The notes under the pieces are model-generated. The model saw nothing but the letters and a program-made list of their open reading frames with translations, did no database searches and was not told the DNA's origin. The position numbers and the translations under genes were made by a program. Of a DNA stretch of 64,000 nt, positions 8,391-18,419 are shown one piece after another. Source of the DNA: UMGS1663 sp963558185. Lineage in GTDB: Bacteria; Bacillota; Clostridia; TANB77; CAG-508. Numbering within the stretch: the stretch's first letter is position 1; each line of letters starts with the position of its first letter. Location of the stretch: contig CAUWFE010000008.1 of NCBI GenBank assembly GCA_963558185.1, forward strand, positions 1 to 64,000, in the 5' to 3' direction.

Positions 8391-10154
8391 ATGAAATTCA
8401 ATACTAGTTTTTATCAAAATGAACAAAAAAATACTAAAAATAAAAAGCAGAAAATGATTGAAAATTATGTAGAACAATTTAAAAATCAAGAATATGAAAT
8501 ACATTTTGATGAAAATGTATCAACAGAAGAAATACGTCACTTATCAAATATTAGCCAAAATATAATTAATTGGTATCCTTTTAAAAAAGAATCTTCTATA
8601 CTAGAAGTTGGAGGAAATTTTGGAGAGATTACAGGTGTTCTTTGTAAAAATGCAAAAAGAGTAGTAACTGTTGAAAATAATTTTGAAAAGGCTAATACTA
8701 TAGCAAAAAGATATGAAGATAAAGAAAATTTAGAAGTTATTTTAGGTGAGTGGAAAGACATTGAAATAAATGAAAAATTTGATTATATAACAATTATTGG
8801 AAGCTTACCATATGTAGCAAAAGCCAATTTGATGACTTCGCAAGAGGTAATAAATTATTTTTTACAATATTTAAAAGATGATGGAATTATATTGATAGCA
8901 GTAGATAATCAATTTGGAATTCGCTATTTTGTAGGAAATCCAGAAAATTATTTAAATAAAAAATTTGTAGGATTACTTTCATATAGTAATGAACAGGATA
9001 AAATAGAAACATATACAAAACCAAAATTAGAAAAAATGTTAAAACAAAATAATTTATTAAATTATAACTTCTATTATCCATTACCAGATTATCGAATGCC
9101 AAACGTAATATTTTCAGATACAGAACCACCTAAATATAATAGTGTTGATAAATATATGCCATATCCAAAAGAAAAGTCAGATATATTAATAAATGAAATT
9201 GATTTATTTAGAGAAATATTAAAGACTGATGATAAATTATTTGACTTTTTTGCAAATTCATATTTAGTAGAAGCAAGTAGAAAAGAATGTAAAAATAAAT
9301 ATACATATATTTCATACAATAATTTAAGAAAACCAGAATATAGGCTAATGACAAAAATAGGACAAGAATATGTTGAAAAAGAGCCAGTAGATGAAAATGC
9401 TATAAATCATTATGAACAAATAAAGAAAAATATAGAATATTTAAATAAATATGATATTAAAACATTAGATTATGTAGAAGATGGAAAAATTAGAAGTAAA
9501 TATATAAAACAAAAACTATTGTTATCAAATGTATTAACACAGGAATTAGAAAAGAAAAATGAAAAAAAATTTGATGAAATTTTAAATAGATATATAGAAA
9601 TTTTAAATAAATATTCGTATAAAGAAAATAACTATGAAAATACTATTTTGGCTGAATATGATATTAATATTGAAGAACCTAATATATTAGAGAATTTGCA
9701 TTTTGTAAAACAGGGCTTGTGGGATATGACTTTTAAAAATTGTTTTTATATTGATGGCGAAATTTACTTTTTTGATCAAGAATGGAATAGTAAAAACTTA
9801 CCAGTAGAATATATTTTGTATCGTTCTTTAGTATATACAATTTCACTTAGAAGATATGTGAATATAGACAAGCTAATAGAAAAGTACAAATTAAATCAGT
9901 ATAGAAATATTTTTGAACAATTAGATGAAAAAATGCAGGAAAAAATACGTGAAGATAATATTTGGAAATATTATAGTCAAAATCATAACTTTGATATTGA
10001 TAGTACAAAACAAGAATTAGAAAATGAAAAAATAAGAGGAAAAGCAAAAGATGAAGCTATACAAAACTTGCAACAAGAATTAGAAAACACAAAAAAAATA
10101 TTACAAAATAGTAGTTTAAAAGCTAAAATAAAGAGATTATTAGGAGGAAAATAA
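8391..10154 (+). CDS. SAM-dependent methyltransferase with long C-terminal region
   Basis: The protein is 587 residues from ATG 8391, which has GAGGAAGG upstream; the ATG at 8361 is rejected because it precedes that site. Residues of about 60-190 form a class I methyltransferase fold, with motif I EVGGNFGEI, an acidic VTVEN strand end and IGSLPY. The remaining part has no domain I can name and ends in a predicted coiled coil rich in Glu, Lys and Gln with a basic tail. Within the glycan cluster it could methylate a sugar or cap the chain, but the acceptor is unknown. It stops 1 bp before the next gene. Confidence 0.75.
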   Translation: MKFNTSFYQNEQKNTKNKKQKMIENYVEQFKNQEYEIHFDENVSTEEIRHLSNISQNIINWYPFKKESSILEVGGNFGEITGVLCKNAKRVVTVENNFEKANTIAKRYEDKENLEVILGEWKDIEINEKFDYITIIGSLPYVAKANLMTSQEVINYFLQYLKDDGIILIAVDNQFGIRYFVGNPENYLNKKFVGLLSYSNEQDKIETYTKPKLEKMLKQNNLLNYNFYYPLPDYRMPNVIFSDTEPPKYNSVDKYMPYPKEKSDILINEIDLFREILKTDDKLFDFFANSYLVEASRKECKNKYTYISYNNLRKPEYRLMTKIGQEYVEKEPVDENAINHYEQIKKNIEYLNKYDIKTLDYVEDGKIRSKYIKQKLLLSNVLTQELEKKNEKKFDEILNRYIEILNKYSYKENNYENTILAEYDINIEEPNILENLHFVKQGLWDMTFKNCFYIDGEIYFFDQEWNSKNLPVEYILYRSLVYTISLRRYVNIDKLIEKYKLNQYRNIFEQLDEKMQEKIREDNIWKYYSQNHNFDIDSTKQELENEKIRGKAKDEAIQNLQQELENTKKILQNSSLKAKIKRLLGGK

Positions 10155-10155
10155 A

Positions 10156-12267
10156 ATGTATCCAGAAATAAAAGAGGTAAATATTTATAAAACAAAGAAA
10201 GATAAGTTATATATTCCACACCCAAGAAAAGTGAGTGTAATTATACCAAACTATAACTATTCAAAATATATAATAGAAAGAATAGACTCTGTTTTAAATC
10301 AAACATATCCAATATATGAATTAATAATATTAGATGACTGCTCTACAGATAATAGTGTAGAGGTAATTGAGAAAAAAATAAAATCTATAAAAGATAAAGA
10401 TTTAATAGTAAAATTTATAAAAAATGAAAAAAATAGTGGTTGTGTATTTAAACAATGGAAAAAAGGTTTTGAAGCAGCAACAGGAGATTTTATTTGGATA
10501 GCAGAAGCAGATGACAGTGCTGAAAGTACGTTTGTATATGAATTAATGAAAGCTTTTGATGATAATAAAGTGGTTTTATCATATTGTGACTCTGCAAGAA
10601 TAGATGGAAATAATCAAATGATTCGCTATCGCTCTGATGATTTGTATGATATGTGCCGTTGTGGAGACTGGAATACAGACTATGTAAGAGAAGGGGAGCA
10701 AGAAATAACAGAACACTTAAGTGTAACAAATACAATTTTAAATGTATCTAGTGTTATATGGAAAAAAGCTGATTATTCGGAGATCTTTACAAAAGCACAA
10801 GACTTTAAAGTTGCAGGAGACTGGTATATATATTATCAAGTGTTAAAAACAGGAAGAATTAGCTTCTTATCAAAGTCTCTTAATTATTATCGTAAACATG
10901 GAAGTTCTGTATGTACAGATATTAGGGCAGATGCAGAATTTACTGAAATATGTCGTATTCAAGATGAAATAAGTAATAATTATAATTTACCAACAGAAAT
11001 TAAACAAAAACAAGAACAAAGGAGAGCTTTAATGTTACCAAGTCTTTCAAAGGAATATTTAGAAGAATATAGAAGAACACATCCTAATAATGGAAAGAAA
11101 AAAATTGCATGGGTAATTCCACATCCGGGTAAAGGTTCTGGAGGACACAGAACAATTATACAAAATGTTAATGCTTTAATTCGTGCAGGGTATGAATGTG
11201 ATATATATGTAGAAGATGATGATATTTCTACTCCACAAATAGTAAGAAATAAAATAAATGAATATTACGAAAAATGTGATGCTGGTATATATGTAGGTTT
11301 ACAAGTAAAGAAAGATTATGATTTAATGTTTGCAACAGGATGGCAAATAGTAGAATTTGTAAAAAATATGCCTGCTAGAAAAAAAGCATATTTTATTCAA
11401 GATTTTGAGCCATGGTTTTTCCCAATGGGAGATCAATATTTAATTACAGAAAATTCTTATCGTTATGGCTTTAAACCAGTAACAATAGGAAAATGGCTTG
11501 CACATAAAATGCTTGCAGAGTATAATAATCCAGTTGAATATTTCGACTTTGGTGCTGATTTAAATGTATATAAAAAATTAGACAATGTAAAAAAAGAAAA
11601 TGCAATTTGTTTTGTATATCAACCAGAAAAATCAAGAAGATGTGACATTATTGGATTAAGAGCATTAAAAATAGTGAAAACATTAAAACCAGACTTAAAA
11701 ATATATTTATATGGTTCTAGTGTAGAAGCAACATTTGATTTTGAATGTGAAAATTTACACATCATTCCAATAACAGAGTGTAATGAACTATATAACAAAT
11801 GTAAAGTTGGAGTATGTATGAGTGCTTCAAACCCTTCTAGAATACCTTTTGAAATGATGGCAGCAGGTTTACCAGTAGTAGAATTATATAAGGAAAATAA
11901 TATTTATGATATGCCAGACGAAGGTGTAGTTCTTGCGAGAACATCACCAGAAGCAATAGCTAGTGCAATTATAGATATATTAGATAATGAAGAAAAACAA
12001 AACAAAATGTCTCAATTTGGGGTAAATTATATGAAAGATTATCCATTAGAAAAAGGATTCGAACAATTTTTAAAAGCTGTTGACGATATGTTAAATACTG
12101 AATATGACAATAGAGAAGAAATCAAACCAGTATACAACAAACCAGCATTTGAAGCAACTAAGCAAACACAAGATGTTGCAGTAAGTCAAGCACAACCATT
12201 TCATATAGATAATAGAGGACCAGTATATAGATTTCTACGTAGAGTAAAAAGAAAATTTGTAAAATAG
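10156..12267 (+). CDS. Bifunctional GT2-GT4 glycosyltransferase
   Basis: The 703-residue protein is a fusion. Residues of about 25-260 are a GT2 domain with SVIIPNYNYSKYI, LDDCSTDNS and AEADDS. Residues of about 310-650 are a GT4-like retaining domain with HPGKGSGGHRTI, YFIQDFEPWFF and SNPSRIPFEMMAAGLPVV, resembling WsaF-type rhamnosyltransferases. The C-terminus is linker-like and ends in a basic patch with RRVKRK. Two linked activities probably build a rhamnose-containing repeat, which fits the rmlD gene at 19,642. Sugar specificity is inferred. Confidence 0.85.
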   Translation: MYPEIKEVNIYKTKKDKLYIPHPRKVSVIIPNYNYSKYIIERIDSVLNQTYPIYELIILDDCSTDNSVEVIEKKIKSIKDKDLIVKFIKNEKNSGCVFKQWKKGFEAATGDFIWIAEADDSAESTFVYELMKAFDDNKVVLSYCDSARIDGNNQMIRYRSDDLYDMCRCGDWNTDYVREGEQEITEHLSVTNTILNVSSVIWKKADYSEIFTKAQDFKVAGDWYIYYQVLKTGRISFLSKSLNYYRKHGSSVCTDIRADAEFTEICRIQDEISNNYNLPTEIKQKQEQRRALMLPSLSKEYLEEYRRTHPNNGKKKIAWVIPHPGKGSGGHRTIIQNVNALIRAGYECDIYVEDDDISTPQIVRNKINEYYEKCDAGIYVGLQVKKDYDLMFATGWQIVEFVKNMPARKKAYFIQDFEPWFFPMGDQYLITENSYRYGFKPVTIGKWLAHKMLAEYNNPVEYFDFGADLNVYKKLDNVKKENAICFVYQPEKSRRCDIIGLRALKIVKTLKPDLKIYLYGSSVEATFDFECENLHIIPITECNELYNKCKVGVCMSASNPSRIPFEMMAAGLPVVELYKENNIYDMPDEGVVLARTSPEAIASAIIDILDNEEKQNKMSQFGVNYMKDYPLEKGFEQFLKAVDDMLNTEYDNREEIKPVYNKPAFEATKQTQDVAVSQAQPFHIDNRGPVYRFLRRVKRKFVK

Positions 12268-12270
12268 TAT

Positions 12271-12292
12271 GTGGATAATTAATTTTATCCAC
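12271..12292. other. Hairpin between operon genes
   Basis: GTGGATAA/TTATCCAC form a stem in the 63-bp gap after the fusion glycosyltransferase. There is no U-tract; it may stabilise mRNA or attenuate read-through. Confidence 0.4.
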
Positions 12293-12330
12293 ACTACTAT
12301 AATTTTAAGTTTTTGAAAGAGAGAAAATAA

Positions 12331-13998
12331 GTGAAAGATAAAATAAAAAATTTTATAAATAGTTTAAAGCAAAATGGCTGGAAAACAGAATTTAGAAGAA
12401 TAATTAATTATATTCGTTATCATAAAACAGTTCCAGAACCATATGAAGAATGGAAAATTTTAAATGAACCTTCTAAAAATGAAATTGAACAACAAAAATC
12501 ATATGAGTCATGCCTTCAAACAAAATTTTTAATAATTGTTCCAGATGAAAAGCTAGCAGATGACTTAAAAAAACAAACATATTCTAAATTTAATATAAAA
12601 ATTGAAAATAAACCTAATGAATATCAAGAAATAGTTAAAAGTGAAGAATTTGACTATGTAATATTTTTAGATAAAAATATATATTTATACCCATTTGCTT
12701 TATTTGATATAGTAAAATACTTAGAATATAATGACTGTTATATTTTTTATGCAGATAATGATTTTTGTGAAATAACTGATGCTAAAGTTATTAGAAAAAA
12801 TCCAAAATTTAAACCAGATTTTGCATATGATACATTACTTTCTAAAAATTATATAGGGAATTTTATCGGAGTAAAAAAAGAATTTTTACAAAAAAATGTA
12901 GAAATTTTGAATAATTTGAATATGCAAGAACCTTTTTATGATATACTATTAAAGGCAGTAGAAAAAATTGAAAATTATGACAAAATATTGCACATAGATA
13001 AAATAATATATGGCAAAAGTAGTAATGAAATAAATAATGATGCAGAAAGAAGCATAATAGAAGAACATTTAAAAAGGAAAAATGTTAAATATGATATAGT
13101 AGAAAATGGAAAATATAAAGACCAATATCATGTAAAATATAATATTAATGATAACCCAAAAGTTTCAATAGTAATTCCAAATATGGACCATATAGAAGAT
13201 TTAAAAGTAACAATACAGTCTATTTTAGAAAAATCTACATATAAAAATATAGAAATTGTTATTGTTGAAAATAATAGTAAAAAGGAGGAAACTTTTAACT
13301 ATTATGATGAATTAGTAAAAGAACATGAAAATATTAGAGTAGAAAAATTAGAAATAAATTATTTTAATTATTCTAAAATAGTTAATTTTGGAGTAGAAAA
13401 ATCAACAGGAGAATATGTAATACTGTTAAATAATGATGTAGAAATAATTACTACAAATTGGATAGAAGAAATGTTAATGTATGTAATGCAACCACGAATA
13501 GGAATTTGCGGAGCTAAACTATATTTTCCAGATAGAACAATTCAACACGCAGGTGTAACAATTGGAATTAGAGGGCTTGCAGGTCATAGATATCGTGAAG
13601 TAGCAGAAAAAGATTTTTCAGAAAATGATGATATATCATATGTTCAAAATTTAAGTGCTGTTACAGCTGCTTGTTTTATGGTATCAAAAAGTAATTACGA
13701 AAAAGTTTTAGGTTTTGATGAAAAATTAGCAGTTGCATTTAATGATGTCGATTTTTGCTTAAAAATAAAAGAAGAAAATTTACAAATTATATATAATCCA
13801 TTTGTGGAGTTATATCATTATGAATCAAAATCAAGAGGGCAAGATGATTCAGGTGAAAAACAAAAGAGATTTGCTCGAGAATATGAATTATTTGTTAAAA
13901 GATGGAACAAACAAATTCAACAAGGAGATATGTACTATAATATAAATTATCGTTTAGATACAGATATTCCAACAATTAATTATAATAAAATACGATAA
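12331..13998 (+). CDS. Glycosyltransferase family 2 (long form)
   Basis: The 555-residue protein starts at GTG 12331, preceded by GAGAGAAAA. The first 270 residues form a divergent glycosyltransferase-like region (FDYVIFLDKN, then YFADND-like). The second part is a clear GT2 domain with KVSIVIPNMDHIEDL, NNSKKE, LNNDVE as the DXD-like motif, and an FDEKLAVAFNDVDFCL acceptor motif. Such proteins occur in rhamnan and O-antigen clusters. It is followed 13 bp later by the DUF2142 gene. Confidence 0.85.
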   Translation: MKDKIKNFINSLKQNGWKTEFRRIINYIRYHKTVPEPYEEWKILNEPSKNEIEQQKSYESCLQTKFLIIVPDEKLADDLKKQTYSKFNIKIENKPNEYQEIVKSEEFDYVIFLDKNIYLYPFALFDIVKYLEYNDCYIFYADNDFCEITDAKVIRKNPKFKPDFAYDTLLSKNYIGNFIGVKKEFLQKNVEILNNLNMQEPFYDILLKAVEKIENYDKILHIDKIIYGKSSNEINNDAERSIIEEHLKRKNVKYDIVENGKYKDQYHVKYNINDNPKVSIVIPNMDHIEDLKVTIQSILEKSTYKNIEIVIVENNSKKEETFNYYDELVKEHENIRVEKLEINYFNYSKIVNFGVEKSTGEYVILLNNDVEIITTNWIEEMLMYVMQPRIGICGAKLYFPDRTIQHAGVTIGIRGLAGHRYREVAEKDFSENDDISYVQNLSAVTAACFMVSKSNYEKVLGFDEKLAVAFNDVDFCLKIKEENLQIIYNPFVELYHYESKSRGQDDSGEKQKRFAREYELFVKRWNKQIQQGDMYYNINYRLDTDIPTINYNKIR

Positions 13999-14011
13999 GG
14001 AGACAAAATAA

Positions 14012-15544
14012 ATGAAGGAAAAAGTAAAAAAGTTTAGTAAATTAATACTAGAAAAAGGTGGATTTATAAGTCAATTTATTTTCACATTAATTTTTATAAC
14101 TTTATTATATTTTATGATTACAACACATGAGTATCAAGGATATTGGTCTAGAGATTTACTTTTATGGCTGATTCCAACAGGCTTAATTGCTATTTTAATG
14201 ATGCTATATAATGTAAAACAATATTATAAAATAGTTGAAAAAATGTTTTTAACAGTAGCAATACCTATAGGAATTTTGTTTTTAGTATTTATGTTACCAA
14301 ACTATATTCCAGATGCAGCAGCACATGAGTGGAGAGCATATGAAATATCTCAAGGAGATTTCTTAGGAAGAGAAGATTCGAAAGTTGTAGTACCAAAAGA
14401 CTTACAAGAAAATAGAGAAAATATAGCAAAATATAATCAATATAATAAGTTATTAGAGAAACAAACTAATTATAATGATGTAGTAGAAACTCCTTCACCA
14501 GCAAAATCATATTCATTTATATTATATCTTCCTACAGGAGCGGGAATGCTTATAGGAAGACTACTAGGGCTTAATGTATTTGTCTCAACATATATTGCCA
14601 GAAGTTTTAATTTGATAATTTTTTTAATAGCAGGATATTTTGCAATTAAAAAGATTCCTTTCGGAAAGAAAGTTTTAGGAATATATATGTTAATGCCAAT
14701 GGTAATTCAACAAGCAGTTTCTTTTTCAGCAGATTCAATAATGAATACAGCAATATTTTTCTATATAGCATATGTAATATATTTGCTATTCAAACAAGAA
14801 CAGATTACTAAAAAAGAGAAAGTTTTGTATATGGTTCTTATGGTTTTTGTTGGAATTTCAAAAGCAACATACATTCCAATTATAGCATTAGGATTTCCTA
14901 TCTTTTTTAAAGATAATATGAAAACTAAAAAAGAAAAAATAATATTTATAATACTTAGCATTGTAATTTGTTTAACTTCATATTTAGGCTTAGCTATAGC
15001 AAATAGAGGAAATGTAAATGAAACAGCAACAGATTATTTAACAACAAATAATGTAAACAGTGGTGAACAAATAAAATATTTATTAGAAAATCCACTTAGA
15101 GTAATTAAAGTTTTATATGAAAATAACCTTGCAAATGGGCAAACATATTTATATCAGATGGTAGGAGACAATTTTGGTTGGCTTTCTATATCAGTTCCTA
15201 GTGTAAATGTATTGTTTATGATTATAATAATAGTAGTTGCAATATTTATAGAAAAGAATGAAGTTAGTTTAAATAAATTAGAAAAAGCTTGGACTTTATT
15301 ATTAGTATTTGGAATGTATGCATTAGTTAATATGGGACTATACCTAGAGTGGACAGGAGTAGGACAAGCTATTGTAGCTGGAGTACAAGGTAGATACTTT
15401 ATTCCAATTGCAATTTTACCATTATTATGTTGCTGTATGAAAAACAATTATGTTAAATTAAAATATGGAAATATTTTAATTTTTGCAGGAGCACTTGTAG
15501 TAAATATATTTGATATTATTGAAATCGCTAAATTTTTCTTGTAA
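14012..15544 (+). CDS. DUF2142 polytopic membrane protein
   Basis: The 510-residue protein has around ten or more hydrophobic segments and an extracytoplasmic loop with DAAAHEWRAYEIS after an early transmembrane segment, as in DUF2142 proteins. Members occur beside surface polysaccharide genes and are thought to act like GT-C transferases or modifying enzymes. The conserved Asp/His/Glu cluster in the first loop fits that idea but does not prove it. AAGGAGAC precedes ATG 14012. Confidence 0.8.
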   Translation: MKEKVKKFSKLILEKGGFISQFIFTLIFITLLYFMITTHEYQGYWSRDLLLWLIPTGLIAILMMLYNVKQYYKIVEKMFLTVAIPIGILFLVFMLPNYIPDAAAHEWRAYEISQGDFLGREDSKVVVPKDLQENRENIAKYNQYNKLLEKQTNYNDVVETPSPAKSYSFILYLPTGAGMLIGRLLGLNVFVSTYIARSFNLIIFLIAGYFAIKKIPFGKKVLGIYMLMPMVIQQAVSFSADSIMNTAIFFYIAYVIYLLFKQEQITKKEKVLYMVLMVFVGISKATYIPIIALGFPIFFKDNMKTKKEKIIFIILSIVICLTSYLGLAIANRGNVNETATDYLTTNNVNSGEQIKYLLENPLRVIKVLYENNLANGQTYLYQMVGDNFGWLSISVPSVNVLFMIIIIVVAIFIEKNEVSLNKLEKAWTLLLVFGMYALVNMGLYLEWTGVGQAIVAGVQGRYFIPIAILPLLCCCMKNNYVKLKYGNILIFAGALVVNIFDIIEIAKFFL

Positions 15545-15566
15545 ATGCATCTAAAAGGAGGAGAAA

Positions 15567-16293
15567 ATGAAAGTATTATTAATTATTCCAGCATATAATG
15601 AAGAAGAAAACATATTAAAAGTAACGCAAACAATAAATGAATACAATAAAAATGCAAATAAGCAATTAGATTATATTGTAATAAATGATGGCTCAAAAGA
15701 CAATACTGAAAAGATATTACAAGAAAATAATATTAATCACATTTGTTTAGTACAAAATTTAGGAATAGGTGGAGCTGTACAAACAGGCTATCAATATGCA
15801 TTAGAAAATAATTATGATATAGCAATTCAATTTGATGGTGATGGACAACATGATGTAAACTATGTTGAAAAAATTTATACACCAATTATAGAAGGAAAAA
15901 CAGATATGTGTATAGGAACTAGATATTTAGATAAAACATCTAGTGAATTTCAATCAACATTTATGAGAAGGCTAGGCTCGAAAATAATATCATTTTTTAT
16001 AAAAGTAACATGTAGCCAAAAAATTACAGATCCTACATCTGGTTTTAGAGCAGTAAATAGTGATATTATAAAAGAATTTGCACGGAGAATATCCAACAGA
16101 ATATCCAGAGCCAGAATCAACAGTATGTATGTTAAAAAAAGGATACAAAGTTTTAGAGGTTCCAGTTAGTATGAACGAAAGAACAGGTGGAAAATCATCT
16201 ATAAGATTCCTAAAATCAGCAGATTATATGATAAAAGTATCATTAGCTATTATTTTAGATAGTATTAATACTGGTAAAAGGAAGGTGAAATAA
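15567..16293 (+). CDS. DPM1-like GT2 with CGG +1 frameshift
   Basis: This is a dolichyl-phosphate-mannose-synthase-like GT2: IIPAYNEEENI, VINDGSKDNT, DGDGQHD and DPTSGFRAVN are all present. Its zero frame reaches CGG at 16083 and then runs into unrelated residues and a stop near 16169. Omitting only C16083 gives EFA-GEYPTEYPEPE, followed by VPVSMNERTGGKSSI, exactly as in the family, to the stop at 16291-16293. Either this is a +1 programmed or tolerated frameshift at CGG, or the gene is broken, or a base is wrongly inserted. The enzyme would charge undecaprenyl phosphate with a sugar for the cluster. The DUF2304 partner follows after 1 bp, as is usual for this pair. Confidence 0.85.
16083..16085 (+). 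other. CGG +1 shift site 1 (GCA-C-GGA)
   Basis: In-frame CGG; skipping C reads GGA (Gly) and restores the glycosyltransferase sequence. Confidence 0.7.
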
Positions 16294-16294
16294 T

Positions 16295-16663
16295 ATGCAA
16301 ATACCATTAAGAATAGCATTAATAATTATTACACTAGTGTATATGTTCTTAATATTAGGAGCTGTGAGAAGAAAAAAATTGCAAATTTCATTATCCATTT
16401 TTTGGGTATTAACAGGGGTTTTACTAATAATAGCAATAGCAATACCTAATTTTATAGAAGCTATATCAGACTTTTTAGGCTTTACTTTATCTACAAATAT
16501 GATATTTTGTGTTACTATTTTTATAGGATTTTATTTAATATTTCAGCTAATGGTACAATTAACAAAGGCTGATAAGCAAAATATACGACTAATACAAGAA
16601 ATATCACGATTAAAGAAAAGAGTTGAAGATATTGAAGAACAAACAAATAAACCAAGTAAGTAA
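16295..16663 (+). CDS. DUF2304 membrane protein
   Basis: The 122-residue protein has three hydrophobic helices and a C-terminal coiled coil (RLIQEISRLKKRVEDIEEQ). This is the DUF2304 pattern, regularly encoded next to DPM1-like GT2 genes and presumed to be their membrane partner. It begins 1 bp after the glycosyltransferase stop and its end overlaps the next gene, indicating coupled translation. Confidence 0.85.
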   Translation: MQIPLRIALIIITLVYMFLILGAVRRKKLQISLSIFWVLTGVLLIIAIAIPNFIEAISDFLGFTLSTNMIFCVTIFIGFYLIFQLMVQLTKADKQNIRLIQEISRLKKRVEDIEEQTNKPSK

Positions 16664-17444
16664 TTTTAAAAATCACACATTTGCTATTTGTGCATATAAA
16701 GAATCTGAATATTTAGAAGAATGTATTAAATCTTTAAAAAAACAAACTGTGCAAAGTAATATTATAATTGCTACATCAACACTAAATGAATATATAAAAA
16801 ATATGGCAGAAAAGTATAATATACCGGTATATGTAAATAATGGAGAAAAAGGAATAGGACAAGACTGGAATTTTGCAGTTTCTCAATGCAAAACAGACTA
16901 TGTAACAGTAGCACATCAGGATGATATATATAAAGAAAACTATTTAGAAGAAATAGTAAATAATTTGCAAAATGGAAAAGATTTTGTTATTGCATTTTCT
17001 GACTACAAAGAGATTAAAAATGGCATAGAAATTCCACTAACTAAAAATTTAAAAATAAAAGAATTTTTACTAATGCCATTACGAAAATTTAATAAGTCAA
17101 GATTTATAAAAAGAAGGGTTATGTCGGTGGGTTCTCCTATTTGTTGCCCATCAGTAACTGTAAATACTAAAATTTTAGGAAAAAGTCCATATAAAACAGA
17201 GCTAAAATGTGATTTAGACTGGGATTCTTTTTGTGAATTTGCAGATTATAAAGGAAGATTTTTATACATACATAAATATTTAATGTTACACAGAATTCAT
17301 GAAAATTCAGAAACCTCTAATTTAATTGAAAATAATATTAGACTTGAAGAAGATTTACAAATGCTTCAGAGATTTTGGCCAAAGCCAATAGCTAAAGTAG
17401 TAATGCATTTTTATAAAGGAGCAATAAACACAAATAAAGTTTAG
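16623..17444 (+). CDS. Glycosyltransferase family 2
   Basis: The roughly 270-residue GT2-like enzyme has FAICAYKESEYL as the first strand, VAHQDDIYKENY as the metal-binding motif, and a conserved LDWDSFCEFADYKG region. There is no ATG upstream; TTG 16623 or TTG 16632 within the DUF2304 gene are the likeliest starts, so the overlap with that gene is 30-41 bp. It probably adds a sugar late in the repeat unit. A palindrome-free 43-bp gap leads to the next gene. Confidence 0.8.
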   Translation: MKILKNKQINQVSNFKNHTFAICAYKESEYLEECIKSLKKQTVQSNIIIATSTLNEYIKNMAEKYNIPVYVNNGEKGIGQDWNFAVSQCKTDYVTVAHQDDIYKENYLEEIVNNLQNGKDFVIAFSDYKEIKNGIEIPLTKNLKIKEFLLMPLRKFNKSRFIKRRVMSVGSPICCPSVTVNTKILGKSPYKTELKCDLDWDSFCEFADYKGRFLYIHKYLMLHRIHENSETSNLIENNIRLEEDLQMLQRFWPKPIAKVVMHFYKGAINTNKV

Positions 17445-17487
17445 GGGATATTTCCTTAAACTTTAAATTCATATATAAAAAGGATAA

Positions 17488-18393
17488 ATGAAAATGAAAA
17501 AAGTAATTGTATTAATGTCAACTTATAATGGAGAAAAATATGTATCAGAACAAATTGATAGTATTTTATCACAAACATATTCTAATATAGAAATTTTAGT
17601 AAGAGATGATGGCTCAAAAGATAAGACAGTAGAAATATTAAAAAAATATGAAAAAGAAAATAAAATTCAGCTAATTCAAGGAGAAAATGTTGGTTTTATA
17701 AAAAGCTTTTTTAGCTTAATTAAAGAAGCAGGAGAAGCAGACTATTATGCATTTTCAGACCAAGATGATGTATGGTTTGAAAACAAAATAGAAAAAGCAG
17801 TATCATTGTTAGAAAAAGAAGAAAAGAATATCCCAATATTATACTTTGCCGCATATGACTTTTATAATGCAAATATGGAATTTACAGGTCATGGAGGAAT
17901 TTATAAAAAAGGACCATCTTTTAGAAATTCTCTTGTAGACTGTATTACATTGGGAATAAACTGTGTAATGAATAAAAAAGCAGTTGAAATGATGAAACAA
18001 GATATACCTCAAAATAGTTGTGGACATGACTGGTGGACATATATGCTATGTTCAGGACTTGGAAAAGTAATTTATGATACTACACCAGTATTAAAATATA
18101 GAAGACATGATAATAATGTAAGTGCAGGTGGAATGAATTTTATAAAATTTCAAATATGGAGAATAAAAAAATTCTTTGTAAATGGATATTTTAAAAATGT
18201 AAAAGAACAATTGAAAGAATATGAAACTTTATATGGGAACAAACTTTCAAAAGAAAATCAAAAATTGCTAAAATTATTTACAAATACAAGTTTTGGCAAT
18301 TGGTTTAAAAAAGTATTTTATCCAAAAATGTTTAGACAAAAATTGACTGACGAAATTTTATTAAGAATAATATTTGTAATAGGAAAACTTTAA
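17488..18393 (+). CDS. Glycosyltransferase family 2
   Basis: The 301-residue GT2 enzyme has VLMSTYNGEKYVSEQ, RDDGSKDKT and SDQDDVWF. A conserved CGHDWWTYML segment follows. It is a paralogue of the genes at 3,162 and 5,024 and most like WbbL/rhamnosyltransferase-type enzymes. ATG 17488 and ATG 17494 are both possible after AAAAGGA. Confidence 0.86.
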   Translation: MKMKKVIVLMSTYNGEKYVSEQIDSILSQTYSNIEILVRDDGSKDKTVEILKKYEKENKIQLIQGENVGFIKSFFSLIKEAGEADYYAFSDQDDVWFENKIEKAVSLLEKEEKNIPILYFAAYDFYNANMEFTGHGGIYKKGPSFRNSLVDCITLGINCVMNKKAVEMMKQDIPQNSCGHDWWTYMLCSGLGKVIYDTTPVLKYRRHDNNVSAGGMNFIKFQIWRIKKFFVNGYFKNVKEQLKEYETLYGNKLSKENQKLLKLFTNTSFGNWFKKVFYPKMFRQKLTDEILLRIIFVIGKL

Positions 18394-18419
18394 ATTTTAG
18401 AGTTTTCAGGAGGAAACTT